Part shown: piece after piece, positions 1 through 7,532 of the stretch | Layout: the number at the start of each line of letters is the position of its first letter | How positions within the stretch are numbered: position 1 is the stretch's first letter | Source: Tissierella creatinini | GTDB taxonomy: Bacteria; Bacillota; Clostridia; Tissierellales; Tissierellaceae | Assembly: GCA_005046945.1 (NCBI GenBank) | Contig: SUSS01000016.1 | Span: 1-55,961, forward strand | Direction: 5' to 3' | Length of the DNA stretch: 55,961 bases | Notes under the pieces: generated by a model | The model's database searches: none | What the model saw: the letters and a program-made list of their open reading frames with translations, nothing else | Told to the model about the DNA's origin: nothing | Position numbers and translations under genes: made by a program

Positions 1-68
1 CGTTATAATGTTTTACAAGGATTTATAGATTATTTGTAACTGTTAGTTACCTCCAAGTTAATATATTC

Positions 69-165
69 TTACTTGAATATATCACTTTATTTATATAAAA
101 TGAAATTATAATATTTTATATTTATATAAGCTAAATTTATGATTAGAGTCCTATGTTAGATAAAA
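69..165 (+). repeat. Diverged copy of the LysR promoter/5' region (copy A)
   Basis: This stretch aligns with 3384-3485, the promoter and first codons of the LysR gene. Both hold CTTGAATATATC, TTTATATAAAAT, AAATTATA, ATATTTATATA and finally ATGTTAGAT, in the same order and spacing. Copy A has no LysR gene behind it: after ATGTTAGAT the reading frame stops within a few codons in the terminator of the metal operon. The two copies bracket the metal cassette (162-3380). Seen directly; the insertion or duplication history is inferred. Confidence 0.7.
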
Positions 166-205
166 AACAAAAGCCTAGGACCCTCTATTCAAGTGGGTCC
201 TAGGC
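162..205 (-). terminator. Rho-independent terminator of the metal operon
   Basis: An 11-bp perfect stem (173-183 with 195-205, arm GCCTAGGACCC) with an 11-nt loop. On the minus strand it is followed by TTTTGTTTTTT. It sits just after the stop of the HMA gene, as expected for the end of the marR-ATPase-HMA operon. Confidence 0.9.
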
Positions 206-216
206 AGCTTTCCAGA

Positions 217-468
217 TTATTTCGTGCCCAAAAGCACTGCCTTGGCTCCAGCTTTTGATACTGCCTTCTGAATCTCCTCAACAGTGACCAATGTAGGATC
301 GTAGCCAATCTTCATCTTGTAAGAAATGGGATTCAGGCTGTAGCTCTTAACTCCTTTCAGAGCCTTAACCCTCTTCTCAACTATTTGCGCTTCGCAGGAG
401 CAGCTCAAGCCCTCAAGCTTGAAGTTTACATTTTCTAACCCTTGTTCTTCCTTGTTTTCGTTTTGCAT
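217..468 (-). CDS. Small heavy-metal-associated (HMA) domain protein
   Basis: An 83-residue soluble protein that is essentially one HMA (ferredoxin-like fold) domain, a type that binds or passes metal ions to P-type ATPases. The start chosen is the ATG at 468, preceded by AGAAAGGAG; the open frame runs further upstream into the ATPase gene without a better site. The usual GMxCxxC metal loop is altered: the sequence reads GLSCSCEA (C23, C25), so the two cysteines are one residue apart instead of two. The rest (EKRVKALKGV, then a GYDPTLVTVEEI strand) is typical. It is the last gene of the metal operon, 23 nt after the ATPase. Probably a metallochaperone or sensor domain for that ATPase; the metal is unknown. 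Confidence 0.8.
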   Translation of the reverse strand: MQNENKEEQGLENVNFKLEGLSCSCEAQIVEKRVKALKGVKSYSLNPISYKMKIGYDPTLVTVEEIQKAVSKAGAKAVLLGTK

Positions 469-491
469 TTTAAAGAATCTCCTTTCTGATT

Positions 492-2630
492 TTATCCGTT
501 TTTGTTCTTCCATTTCAACAATCTTACAGCGTTAAAGATAACCAGGATCGCACTGGCTTCGTTGAGAAGCAGTCCGGTAACTAACCCTAGGTAGCCCATA
601 AGTGCTGCAACGACCATGAACGCGATGTTGACCAGGGATATTACTATGTTCTGCTTGATTGTGGTTATTACTCGGCTACTGAGTCCACGTAGGTAGCTGA
701 TCTTGCCTAGGTCATCTGACATCAGAACCACATCTCCTGCTTCAATGGCTATATCTGAACCGGCAGCTCCCATAGCGATTCCAACGTTGGAAACGGCCAT
801 TGCAGGAGCGTCGTTGATACCATCCCCAACCATGGCCACCGAACCATATTTCTCCCTTAGTTTCTTGATTACCTCTACCTTTTCGGTTGGCATCAGTTGC
901 GCATAATATTCATCCACCCCAGCCACTTCAGCGATAGCTCTTGCGCTCCGCTCGTTATCACCAGTCAGCATTACAGTCTGAATACCTGCTGCCTTCAGTC
1001 GTTGTAAAGACTCTTTAGCCCCAGGTCTAATCACGTCAGCGATGGCCAACAGTCCGAGCAGGTTGGTTTCCTTACTTATCACGACAACCGTCTTCCCTTG
1101 GTTCTCCAAAGCGATAACAGCTTCCTGAGCCTGTTCTGTGAGAACCCCCATCTCTTGTTGGAACCGAGGACTGCCCACCGTATAGTAATGTCCATCTATC
1201 TTTGCCCGTACACCGAGTCCGGATTTCTCCTCGAAGTCCTCTACCGTCAGATCGGAAAATAAATTTCTTTCCTTGGCTTTCCTAACGATTGCGGCTGCAA
1301 TGGGGTGCCCGGATCTCGATTCGATGCTTCCAGCCAAGCTTAGCAATTCTTCTTCTGAAATGTCGTTCAAGCTTTTGATATCTGTGACCTCAGGTTTGCC
1401 TATGGTAAGGGTCCCCGTCTTGTCAAAGGCGATTGCATTTACCTTGTCAATAATTTCGAGATAGGTGCCACCCTTGAAGATTGTACCGTTACGAGCAGCG
1501 TTAGCCATGCCCGCGACTACAGCAACAGGTACCGATAGGGCGAGTCCACAGGAACACGACACTACGAACACGACCAGCCCCCGATAGATGAACGGATACC
1601 ATTCTGCTCCAAAGAACAGTGGTGGTACAATAGCCACCAAAACCCCCAGAACAAACATTGCTGGTGTGTAGTATTTGCCAAAGTTGTCAGCAAAAGTCTG
1701 GTAGGTAGTCTTCTTAGCCTGCGCTTCCTCGACTGAACTGATGACTTTAGAGAGCATCGTCTCATCCGTCGGCTTTTCGACTCGTACCTCCAAGGACCCG
1801 TTCTGGTTGATGGTTCCGGCAAAGACGTCATCATCAAGCTTCTTTTGCACCGGTATAGACTCTCCAGTAACCGCTGACTGGTCCACAAAAGAAGTTCCCC
1901 AGACAACTTTTCCTTCAACTGGTATTCTTTCTCCTGGTCTGACTACTACAATATCCCCGACATTTATGTCCTCGGTAGCCATAATAACCTCCTTGACGTC
2001 TTTCCGTACCAGCGCTTCCTTCGGTAGCAAGGCTATAAGCGAGCTAATTGCCCCCCTAGCTTTGTCCACGGCATAGGATTCGATCACATCGCCTAGTGAA
2101 TAGACGAAGATAAGTATAGCTGATTCTGAAAACAGTCTCAGCACCATCGCTCCGGCCGCTCCTATAAGCATAAGAAGGTGAATGGTCGGTGTGAGGTTAA
2201 TAAGGGCGATGATTGCCTTGCGAGCTGGATAGAAGACCCCGACAGCCACGGCAAGAATAAACAAAAGATTGTAGACTAGTGATGACGCGCCCATGAACTT
2301 TGTGATGAACGCGATGATTGTAATCAGACCACAGCTATAGAGCGCCAACTGTTGTTTCTCTCTCCACCAGGTGCTACGTTCTTTCTGTTCTTGTACCAAT
2401 GAAGCGTTCATTCCTGTCTCAGGTATCGATCTTATGATGTCCTGAACAGTTACCTGGGATGGATTGTAGAAAATACGGACCTGTTTAGAGACGGTGTTGA
2501 TGTCAAAGTTTTCTACACCAGCAAGAGAACCAAGTTTCTTCTTTATAAGATTTTCCTTACTGGGACTATCCATGCCTTCAATATTAATTGTGATTATCTC
2601 AGGGACTCCTTGATTTTTAGTTTCGAGCAT
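492..2630 (-). CDS. Heavy-metal-translocating P1B-type ATPase with a CSC membrane motif
   Basis: A 712-residue membrane pump for metal ions. Order: a degenerate HMA domain (residues about 12-80) in which the CxxC loop is replaced by GMDSPSKE, so it has no metal-binding cysteines; membrane helices; actuator domain with TGES (255-258); the transmembrane metal motif; phosphorylation site DKTGT (D403); a nucleotide domain with SGHPIA; the GDGINDAPA hinge; and two final helices ending NEASAILVIFNAVRLL. In the family the membrane motif is usually CPC, CPH or SPC; here it is C359-S360-C361 (SCSCGLAL). The last helix has NEAS where CadA/ZntA enzymes carry an Asp (DMG). Overall layout is closest to Zn/Cd/Pb exporters, but the changed ligands make substrate assignment unsafe. 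Base composition is clearly more GC-rich than neighbours, suggesting transfer. RBS AAGGGGG precedes the ATG. Confidence 0.88.
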   Translation of the reverse strand: MLETKNQGVPEIITINIEGMDSPSKENLIKKKLGSLAGVENFDINTVSKQVRIFYNPSQVTVQDIIRSIPETGMNASLVQEQKERSTWWREKQQLALYSCGLITIIAFITKFMGASSLVYNLLFILAVAVGVFYPARKAIIALINLTPTIHLLMLIGAAGAMVLRLFSESAILIFVYSLGDVIESYAVDKARGAISSLIALLPKEALVRKDVKEVIMATEDINVGDIVVVRPGERIPVEGKVVWGTSFVDQSAVTGESIPVQKKLDDDVFAGTINQNGSLEVRVEKPTDETMLSKVISSVEEAQAKKTTYQTFADNFGKYYTPAMFVLGVLVAIVPPLFFGAEWYPFIYRGLVVFVVSCSCGLALSVPVAVVAGMANAARNGTIFKGGTYLEIIDKVNAIAFDKTGTLTIGKPEVTDIKSLNDISEEELLSLAGSIESRSGHPIAAAIVRKAKERNLFSDLTVEDFEEKSGLGVRAKIDGHYYTVGSPRFQQEMGVLTEQAQEAVIALENQGKTVVVISKETNLLGLLAIADVIRPGAKESLQRLKAAGIQTVMLTGDNERSARAIAEVAGVDEYYAQLMPTEKVEVIKKLREKYGSVAMVGDGINDAPAMAVSNVGIAMGAAGSDIAIEAGDVVLMSDDLGKISYLRGLSSRVITTIKQNIVISLVNIAFMVVAALMGYLGLVTGLLLNEASAILVIFNAVRLLKWKNKNG

Positions 2631-2718
2631 TATTAATACCCCCTTTTAAACTGAATTGTGAATTCGTTTATTGCTATGTAAAATCGGTTCCAGTATAGTG
2701 AAATCATTCCTTTGCTAG

Positions 2719-3168
2719 TTATTGAGGGTTATATGTATTTAGGCGCTTTTTTGAAGCGGTCATTAAAATCTCCAAAACAGACTTAATATTTTCAATGGCA
2801 TCATCATCAAATTCTTTTAGCATTTCATCAACATAAGTTGAATACTCTTCAATTATGCTATTTATTATGTCTATCCCTTCCGTAGTCACATTGACACAAC
2901 ACATACGTCCGTCTATTGCAGAATATTCCCGTTTAATATATCCTTTGCTTTCTATTCTGTCGACAATTTTACTTGCTCCGCCTTTAGTATAATTTATTGC
3001 ATACCCTATTTCCTGAATTGTAATGTTATCGATTTCTTGTATCTTTTTAAGGGCCATAAATTCAGCTAAAGACAAATCCCTGCAGCATTCACCATTAAAT
3101 CCGTGATTTCCAAAATGCCAAGCTAGTTCTTGGATTAGATTATATATGTCCGTTATGTTCTTATTCAT
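2719..3168 (-). CDS. MarR-family transcriptional regulator
   Basis: A 149-residue winged-helix regulator. The start at 3168 is chosen because GGAAGGAG lies 5 nt upstream; an upstream in-frame ATG at 3207 lacks a site. The DNA-binding part reads LAEFMALKKIQEIDNITIQE, then YAINYTKGGASKIVDRIESKG (recognition helix) and a wing with SAIDGRMCCVNVTTEG; a C-terminal dimerisation helix follows. Cysteine pairs (ECC near the first helix, MCC in the wing) could sense metal or redox state; this is inference. It is the first gene of the metal operon, 88 nt before the ATPase, so it likely controls that operon, perhaps by binding the inverted repeat at 3213-3231. Confidence 0.85.
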   Translation of the reverse strand: MNKNITDIYNLIQELAWHFGNHGFNGECCRDLSLAEFMALKKIQEIDNITIQEIGYAINYTKGGASKIVDRIESKGYIKREYSAIDGRMCCVNVTTEGIDIINSIIEEYSTYVDEMLKEFDDDAIENIKSVLEILMTASKKRLNTYNPQ

Positions 3169-3212
3169 CTTCTCCTTCCTTTCTAATAAATTAGTTTCCA
3201 TCGTCAACTATA

Positions 3213-3231
3213 TGAGTAAAAAAAATACTCA
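3213..3231. promoter_or_regulatory. Candidate MarR operator
   Basis: Inverted repeat TGAGTA (7 nt) TACTCA, about 45 nt upstream of the marR start. MarR regulators commonly autoregulate through such sites. Position and symmetry are seen; binding is inferred. Confidence 0.4.
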
Positions 3232-3383
3232 CACTTCATCCAATTTTACTATCCATAAGATACCCAATAACCATAGTTTTAAACAAATATTTCTCATATC
3301 TCCGAAGCTTATTTTAAACCCAATAACTACTAAAGCCATACCATAATTAAGTATTCTACATCTTCATCTTTTGCTTTGATAAA

Positions 3384-3485
3384 ATTCCTGCTTGAATATA
3401 TCTTTTAATTTATATAAAATAAAATTATAGAGTACTATATTTATATAAATTTAGCTTATGAGGAGGGTAAGATGTTAGATAATAG
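3384..3485 (+). repeat. LysR promoter/5' region (copy B)
   Basis: The intact partner of the copy at 69-165, ending in the start codon region of the LysR gene (ATGTTAGAT). Identity is high across CTTGAATATATC to TTTATATA and then drops. The intact gene behind copy B suggests it is the original site. Confidence 0.7.
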
Positions 3486-4359
3486 ATTACAGACATTCCT
3501 TACACTTTGTGAAACTTGTAATTATACAAAGACTGCTCAAAAATTAAACATGACACAACCCGCGGTTTCACAACATATTCAGTTCTTGGAAAATTATTAT
3601 GAGGTGGTATTGGTTGCAGGAAAAGGAAAAAACTTTTCTCTTACTGAAGAAGGCAAGGCATTCCACCAATATATAAGAACACTTAATGCTAATTCAGAGC
3701 GAATTTTACCCTTATTACACCGCATTAAAAATCAAGTTAAACCATTGAATTTTGGAGCAACGTTGACTATTGGCGAATACACAATTCCACCTATTCTATA
3801 TCAAATAATTAAAGAAGACCCGGAAACTAATATTTCGATGTTTGTAGAAAACACTCATGTTCTTCAGAACATGCTCTGGAATGGGAAGATAGACTTCGCC
3901 TTGCTGGAGGGTCATTTTAACCAAAATGAATTTGAATTTAAGCTATTATCCAATGAAACCTTTATTGGTGTATGTTCTCCAGAAAATAAAATCGCATCTA
4001 GAAATGTTGATTTGGAAGAGTTGCTTGAGGAAAATCTTATTCTACGGGAGCCAGGCAGCGGAACCCGTGATATACTAGAACAGGCATTATACAATCAAAA
4101 TCTTAGTATTAAGGATTTTAATAGAAGAATTGAAATTGGCAATATGAATGCTATTAAAGAATTGTGTCATCAAAATATCGGCATTACTTTTATGTACCGG
4201 GAAGCTATAAAAAAGGAAATAGCTCAAGGATCTCTTAAAGAAATACCTATACGAAATTTTAATGTTAGCCATCCTTTTAATTTTGTTTATTTAAAAAATT
4301 GCCCTGATAAAGCTCAAATAGAAGCTTGGTTTGAAAGAATTATCTATTTGAGACAATAG
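3472..4359 (+). CDS. LysR-family transcriptional regulator
   Basis: A 295-residue regulator of usual family length. The N-terminal helix-turn-helix (residues about 3-60) reads LQTFLTLCETCNYTKTAQKL followed by NMTQPAVSQHIQFLE; residues about 90-290 form the periplasmic-binding-protein-like effector domain (LTIGEYTIPPILYQIIKEDP, then GSGTRDILEQAL). This effector domain type resembles that of CysL/CbbR-like LysR proteins. RBS GAGGAGG is 6 nt before the ATG. It is a lone plus-strand gene in a minus-strand region; neither the metal operon nor the convergent tautomerase gene is an obvious target. Effector unknown. Confidence 0.9.
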   Translation: MLDNRLQTFLTLCETCNYTKTAQKLNMTQPAVSQHIQFLENYYEVVLVAGKGKNFSLTEEGKAFHQYIRTLNANSERILPLLHRIKNQVKPLNFGATLTIGEYTIPPILYQIIKEDPETNISMFVENTHVLQNMLWNGKIDFALLEGHFNQNEFEFKLLSNETFIGVCSPENKIASRNVDLEELLEENLILREPGSGTRDILEQALYNQNLSIKDFNRRIEIGNMNAIKELCHQNIGITFMYREAIKKEIAQGSLKEIPIRNFNVSHPFNFVYLKNCPDKAQIEAWFERIIYLRQ

Positions 4360-4373
4360 CCACTAGTCCTTGG

Positions 4374-4415
4374 AACAAAAAAAGGTAATGATTATTACCT
4401 CTTTTTGTTCTTTTC
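4374..4415 (+). terminator. Terminator after the LysR gene (probably bidirectional)
   Basis: AACAAAAAAAGGTAAT pairs with ATTACCTCTTTTTGTT across a 4-nt loop, followed by CTTTTC. The stem is A/T-flanked on both sides, so it could also end transcription from the convergent tautomerase gene at 4457. Confidence 0.8.
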
Positions 4416-4456
4416 AGAAAGCAATCATTTCAGAAGTGGGGGATATCTCCAACTCG

Positions 4457-4666
4457 TTATACTCCAGGTTTGATATATATGATATCCTCAGAAAACTGTT
4501 TCATATTATTTTCCCATTTCTCCTTTGGTATGTCTTCAACTGAAACGGAGATAGCTTTTTTATTTACACCAAGCTCCTCTTCAATTAATTTTTGAACCTT
4601 ATTTGCAATATCTTGCTTTTGCTCAGGGCTTCTCCCTGGATACATTGTTATAGCAATATGTGGCAT
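4457..4666 (-). CDS. 4-oxalocrotonate tautomerase family protein
   Basis: A 69-residue protein that fits the small tautomerase family in length. It starts Met-Pro (MPHIAITMYPGRSPEQKQ); after removal of Met the N-terminal proline is the catalytic base of this family. The segment KKAISVSVEDIPKEKW matches the family's second strand and the loop before its C-terminal hairpin. RBS AAAAGGAGG is well placed. Members form oligomers and isomerise enol/keto acids; the natural substrate here is unknown. It stands alone between the LysR gene (convergent) and the unknown coiled-coil gene. Confidence 0.88.
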   Translation of the reverse strand: MPHIAITMYPGRSPEQKQDIANKVQKLIEEELGVNKKAISVSVEDIPKEKWENNMKQFSEDIIYIKPGV

Positions 4667-4774
4667 GAAATTTCCTCCTTTTAGTTTTTGTTAAAAAAGC
4701 CAATCAAAATTAAAGTATATACAATTAACAATATCAAAGCAATTGTCTTATTGGACTCCAGAGTCTGGAAGCCA

Positions 4775-6631
4775 TTATTTCTTATCACTTGCTAATTTTA
4801 AATGTTCAGGTAGAGATCCTATTACCAACACCTTATTTTCTCTATCTATGTGGAAATAAATTCTTATTACATTTTCATTACCCTTTCCAACCTTAAGATG
4901 TGTATTAAGCACTACCTCTCTTAATTTACCGGTAGGACCATGTCCATATTTTATCTTATAATCCATTGGGTAAGCTTTTATGCTTGTCTCATTGTTTGGA
5001 GTAACTTCAAAGCGTCGATTATACTTCAAACTGCATAATTCATTTAATTCCTCCTCAGAAATCATACCAAAGGTCCAATCGTAGTATTCGCTGCTTAAAT
5101 ATTCCAATGAATCACACAGTAAATTAATATCAATATCCGGTTTTATCTTAGAAATAAGTCCTAAAGCCCTATTATGCAACAAAATTCTTCCTTCATAGTA
5201 CTTGTTAACCCATTCAGGAATAGCTTCGACCTTCTTTGGTCTATCCAGTAGCTGGTTTTTCCTTTTTATTTCCTTATTGAGTTTAGCATTTTCTTCTATA
5301 AATTCATTCCTGTAGTTCTCAAACTCTTCTTCCCTGTCTTTAGCCTTATCCTTGTAATAATTTATTTCCTCCTTTAATCTATCTATTTTTTGATCTTTCT
5401 CATCAACAACCTTTTCTAATCGGTTAATTCTATCAATGTACTTTTGAATAGAAGCTTTATGTTTTTCTTCTAATATATTAGCTAATTCTTCCTTGGAATT
5501 GCTTATATTTATGATTTGTTGCTGAAGCTCAATCCTTGCTTCATTTAAAAACTTCACACTGCCAAAATTTATGTTTTTTCCTTTAGGATATTCTTCTAAG
5601 TATTTTTCAAACTTTAGTTTAAAATCTTTATCCTTATTAATCTCCAAATTACTAAAATATCTTCCACTTTCCAAATGAAGTTCAGGGTTTATAATCCTTA
5701 TTTCACCCGGATGTAGTGAATAACCCTTGTCCATAACCTTATTATAATCATCTATATAGTTAAAAGGAATAACCACAAATTGTGCAAATGACATCTTATA
5801 CTTTATTAAGTCATCTAATGCTATTGGTAGTTCACACTTTTCCGAAGGTGTTGGAAACTCCGGATAAAAGTCCTTCAAGGGGCTACTTCTGAAATTTACC
5901 TTATCTAAGCCTATGTCTTCAAATTTAGGTATTGAGATATCGGCTTGCTTTGAGTATTCCGATATAAGCACAAGTGGCAGTTGTCTCTTATTATCGTTTA
6001 TAAAATCCTTTAATCTCTTTATCTTATTAATAGAATCCATAACATGCGCATTTTCAATTATTGGATGTATTTGTCTTAATCCAAGCAAGGGATTTCTAAC
6101 TAATGATTTAATTACAGCGGGTCTAAATACTTCACAAGTAGCTGTACTATTAACCGGCTCGGAACAAATGGTTTTAAATCCACATTCCAATTCAGAATCC
6201 TTGTTAATTGTAAATCCTATATTGGTTTCAAAGATCCTGCCGGGAACTGGTTTCCTTCCCAATGAATAATCATCTGGTTCAGGTCCTAAGTCAGGTTCTG
6301 ATAGATGGAATGCCCAGATTCCCTTTTCTTTAAGAAATACAACATCGACTATGTATCCTTCATCTAGACGAAAGGATTTAAAATCCTCTTCACTAACACT
6401 TTCGTAATCTTGTGATTCAGGAAATTTTATTTCTTCCGGAATTTCCATATCCCGGAATCTCTTTCTTAACCAAGACATGGTTTCTAATATGGATATCTTT
6501 AGGGCATTATCTATACCCACTTTTGAACTGTTTATTGTAGCATATAATTGATATGTAGGATAACTTTTTTTCCTCAATAATTTTACGGGTTCATGACTTT
6601 TTATGACCTTTTCTTCCAACAAAGTTTCCAT
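4775..6631 (-). CDS. Unrecognised 618-residue protein with central coiled coil
   Basis: I do not recognise this family. The start at 6631 follows GGGGGTGAG; the frame is open further upstream without a good site. The N-terminal ~360 residues look globular (for example SLGRKPVPGRIFETNIGFTI). Residues about 365-462 are a charged coiled coil (repeated E/K with heptad Leu/Ile). The C-terminal ~150 residues are globular and end in VIRIYFHIDRENKVLVIGS, strands that loosely recall the RelE/HigB toxin core; this is weak. No membrane segment or signal peptide. Single-gene unit with no functional neighbours. A nucleic-acid-related or defence role is possible but unsupported. Confidence 0.6.
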   Translation of the reverse strand: METLLEEKVIKSHEPVKLLRKKSYPTYQLYATINSSKVGIDNALKISILETMSWLRKRFRDMEIPEEIKFPESQDYESVSEEDFKSFRLDEGYIVDVVFLKEKGIWAFHLSEPDLGPEPDDYSLGRKPVPGRIFETNIGFTINKDSELECGFKTICSEPVNSTATCEVFRPAVIKSLVRNPLLGLRQIHPIIENAHVMDSINKIKRLKDFINDNKRQLPLVLISEYSKQADISIPKFEDIGLDKVNFRSSPLKDFYPEFPTPSEKCELPIALDDLIKYKMSFAQFVVIPFNYIDDYNKVMDKGYSLHPGEIRIINPELHLESGRYFSNLEINKDKDFKLKFEKYLEEYPKGKNINFGSVKFLNEARIELQQQIINISNSKEELANILEEKHKASIQKYIDRINRLEKVVDEKDQKIDRLKEEINYYKDKAKDREEEFENYRNEFIEENAKLNKEIKRKNQLLDRPKKVEAIPEWVNKYYEGRILLHNRALGLISKIKPDIDINLLCDSLEYLSSEYYDWTFGMISEEELNELCSLKYNRRFEVTPNNETSIKAYPMDYKIKYGHGPTGKLREVVLNTHLKVGKGNENVIRIYFHIDRENKVLVIGSLPEHLKLASDKK

Positions 6632-6804
6632 TAACTCACCCCCATGAGAAACATAAAACTCTTCTATGCAAATATAATACCCAGCCACGCAGCACTTTCA
6701 TCAATTTTCGCCTAAATTATTGTAACTATAGACCAGTCAAGCGATAATAAGAATAAGATTATGAGTTTCTTTAAGAAAATACTTAAGCAAGGCTAATAGA
6801 TAGA

Positions 6805-6829
6805 AATAGGTAGGATAGCCCTACCTATT
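6805..6829 (-). terminator. Hairpin terminator after the HAD gene
   Basis: A perfect 10-bp stem (AATAGGTAGG with CCTACCTATT) with a 5-nt loop, 15 nt past the stop of the HAD gene. The minus-strand tail is only moderately T-rich (TCTATCTATT). Likely end of the ptsI-HAD unit. Confidence 0.65.
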
Positions 6830-6843
6830 CTTTAGTTATTCAT

Positions 6844-7497
6844 TTAATAGAAATTCCCAAGCAAGTTACCTAGTTCTTCAACATCCTTCACAATGTAATC
6901 TGCTCCATTTTGAGATAATTCTTCGAAGCTTCCATATCCATAAAGCACACCAACGGAATCTATTCCAACCTCTTTTGCCCCAATGATATCGTGTTTTCTA
7001 TCCCCAATCATAATGACCTCTGAAAGGTTTTCAATCTTATTTTGGTCTAAGGCATAACGTATAACATCGGCTTTTTTACTTCTACTTCCATCAAGATTAC
7101 TGCCTGCAACGAAATCAAAATAAGTCTTAAGCTTAAAGTGTTCCAGTATTTTTTCTGCAAAAACCGTAGGCTTTGTGGTAGCAATTATTATTGTTTTATT
7201 AGCCTCTCTTAATGAGATTAGTATATTCTCAAACTTTTCATATACGAAGTTTTCATATATACCCTTATCTAAATAATATTCCCTATAGTAACTAATTGCC
7301 TTTTGAGCTTCTTCTTCAGTAAAATTATAATAATCCATAAAAGAATCCTTTAAAGGTGGTCCTATGAATTTAGTCAATTCCTGCAAATTATTAATATTTA
7401 TTTCGAATTTATTTAGGGCATATTGAACCGATTTTGTTATTCCTAACATTGGATCTGTTACAGTTCCATCTAGGTCAAATAGTATATATTTTTTCAC
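6844..7497 (-). CDS. HAD-superfamily phosphatase (phosphoglycolate-phosphatase-like)
   Basis: A 217-residue HAD hydrolase of the Gph/PgmB-like group with an alpha-helical cap. Motif I is FDLDGTVTD (nucleophile Asp at about 8, acid Asp at about 10), motif II is the Thr of IIATTKPT, and motif IV is GDRKHDIIGAKEVGID. IGPPLKDSF in the cap is common in phosphoglycolate-phosphatase-like members. The start is GTG at 7497 with GAGGGAT upstream. It lies 35 nt after ptsI and is probably co-transcribed. Substrate cannot be told from sequence. Confidence 0.85.
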   Translation of the reverse strand: MKKYILFDLDGTVTDPMLGITKSVQYALNKFEININNLQELTKFIGPPLKDSFMDYYNFTEEEAQKAISYYREYYLDKGIYENFVYEKFENILISLREANKTIIIATTKPTVFAEKILEHFKLKTYFDFVAGSNLDGSRSKKADVIRYALDQNKIENLSEVIMIGDRKHDIIGAKEVGIDSVGVLYGYGSFEELSQNGADYIVKDVEELGNLLGNFY

Positions 7498-7532
7498 ATT
7501 TATCCCTCATCGTTTATAATTTTTAATATATA

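Noticed and set aside
562-2076. Plus-strand and third-frame ORFs inside the ATPase gene (for example 1562-1918 and 1741-2076)
   Set aside because: The ATPase frame has full family motifs; the others are shadows favoured by higher GC.
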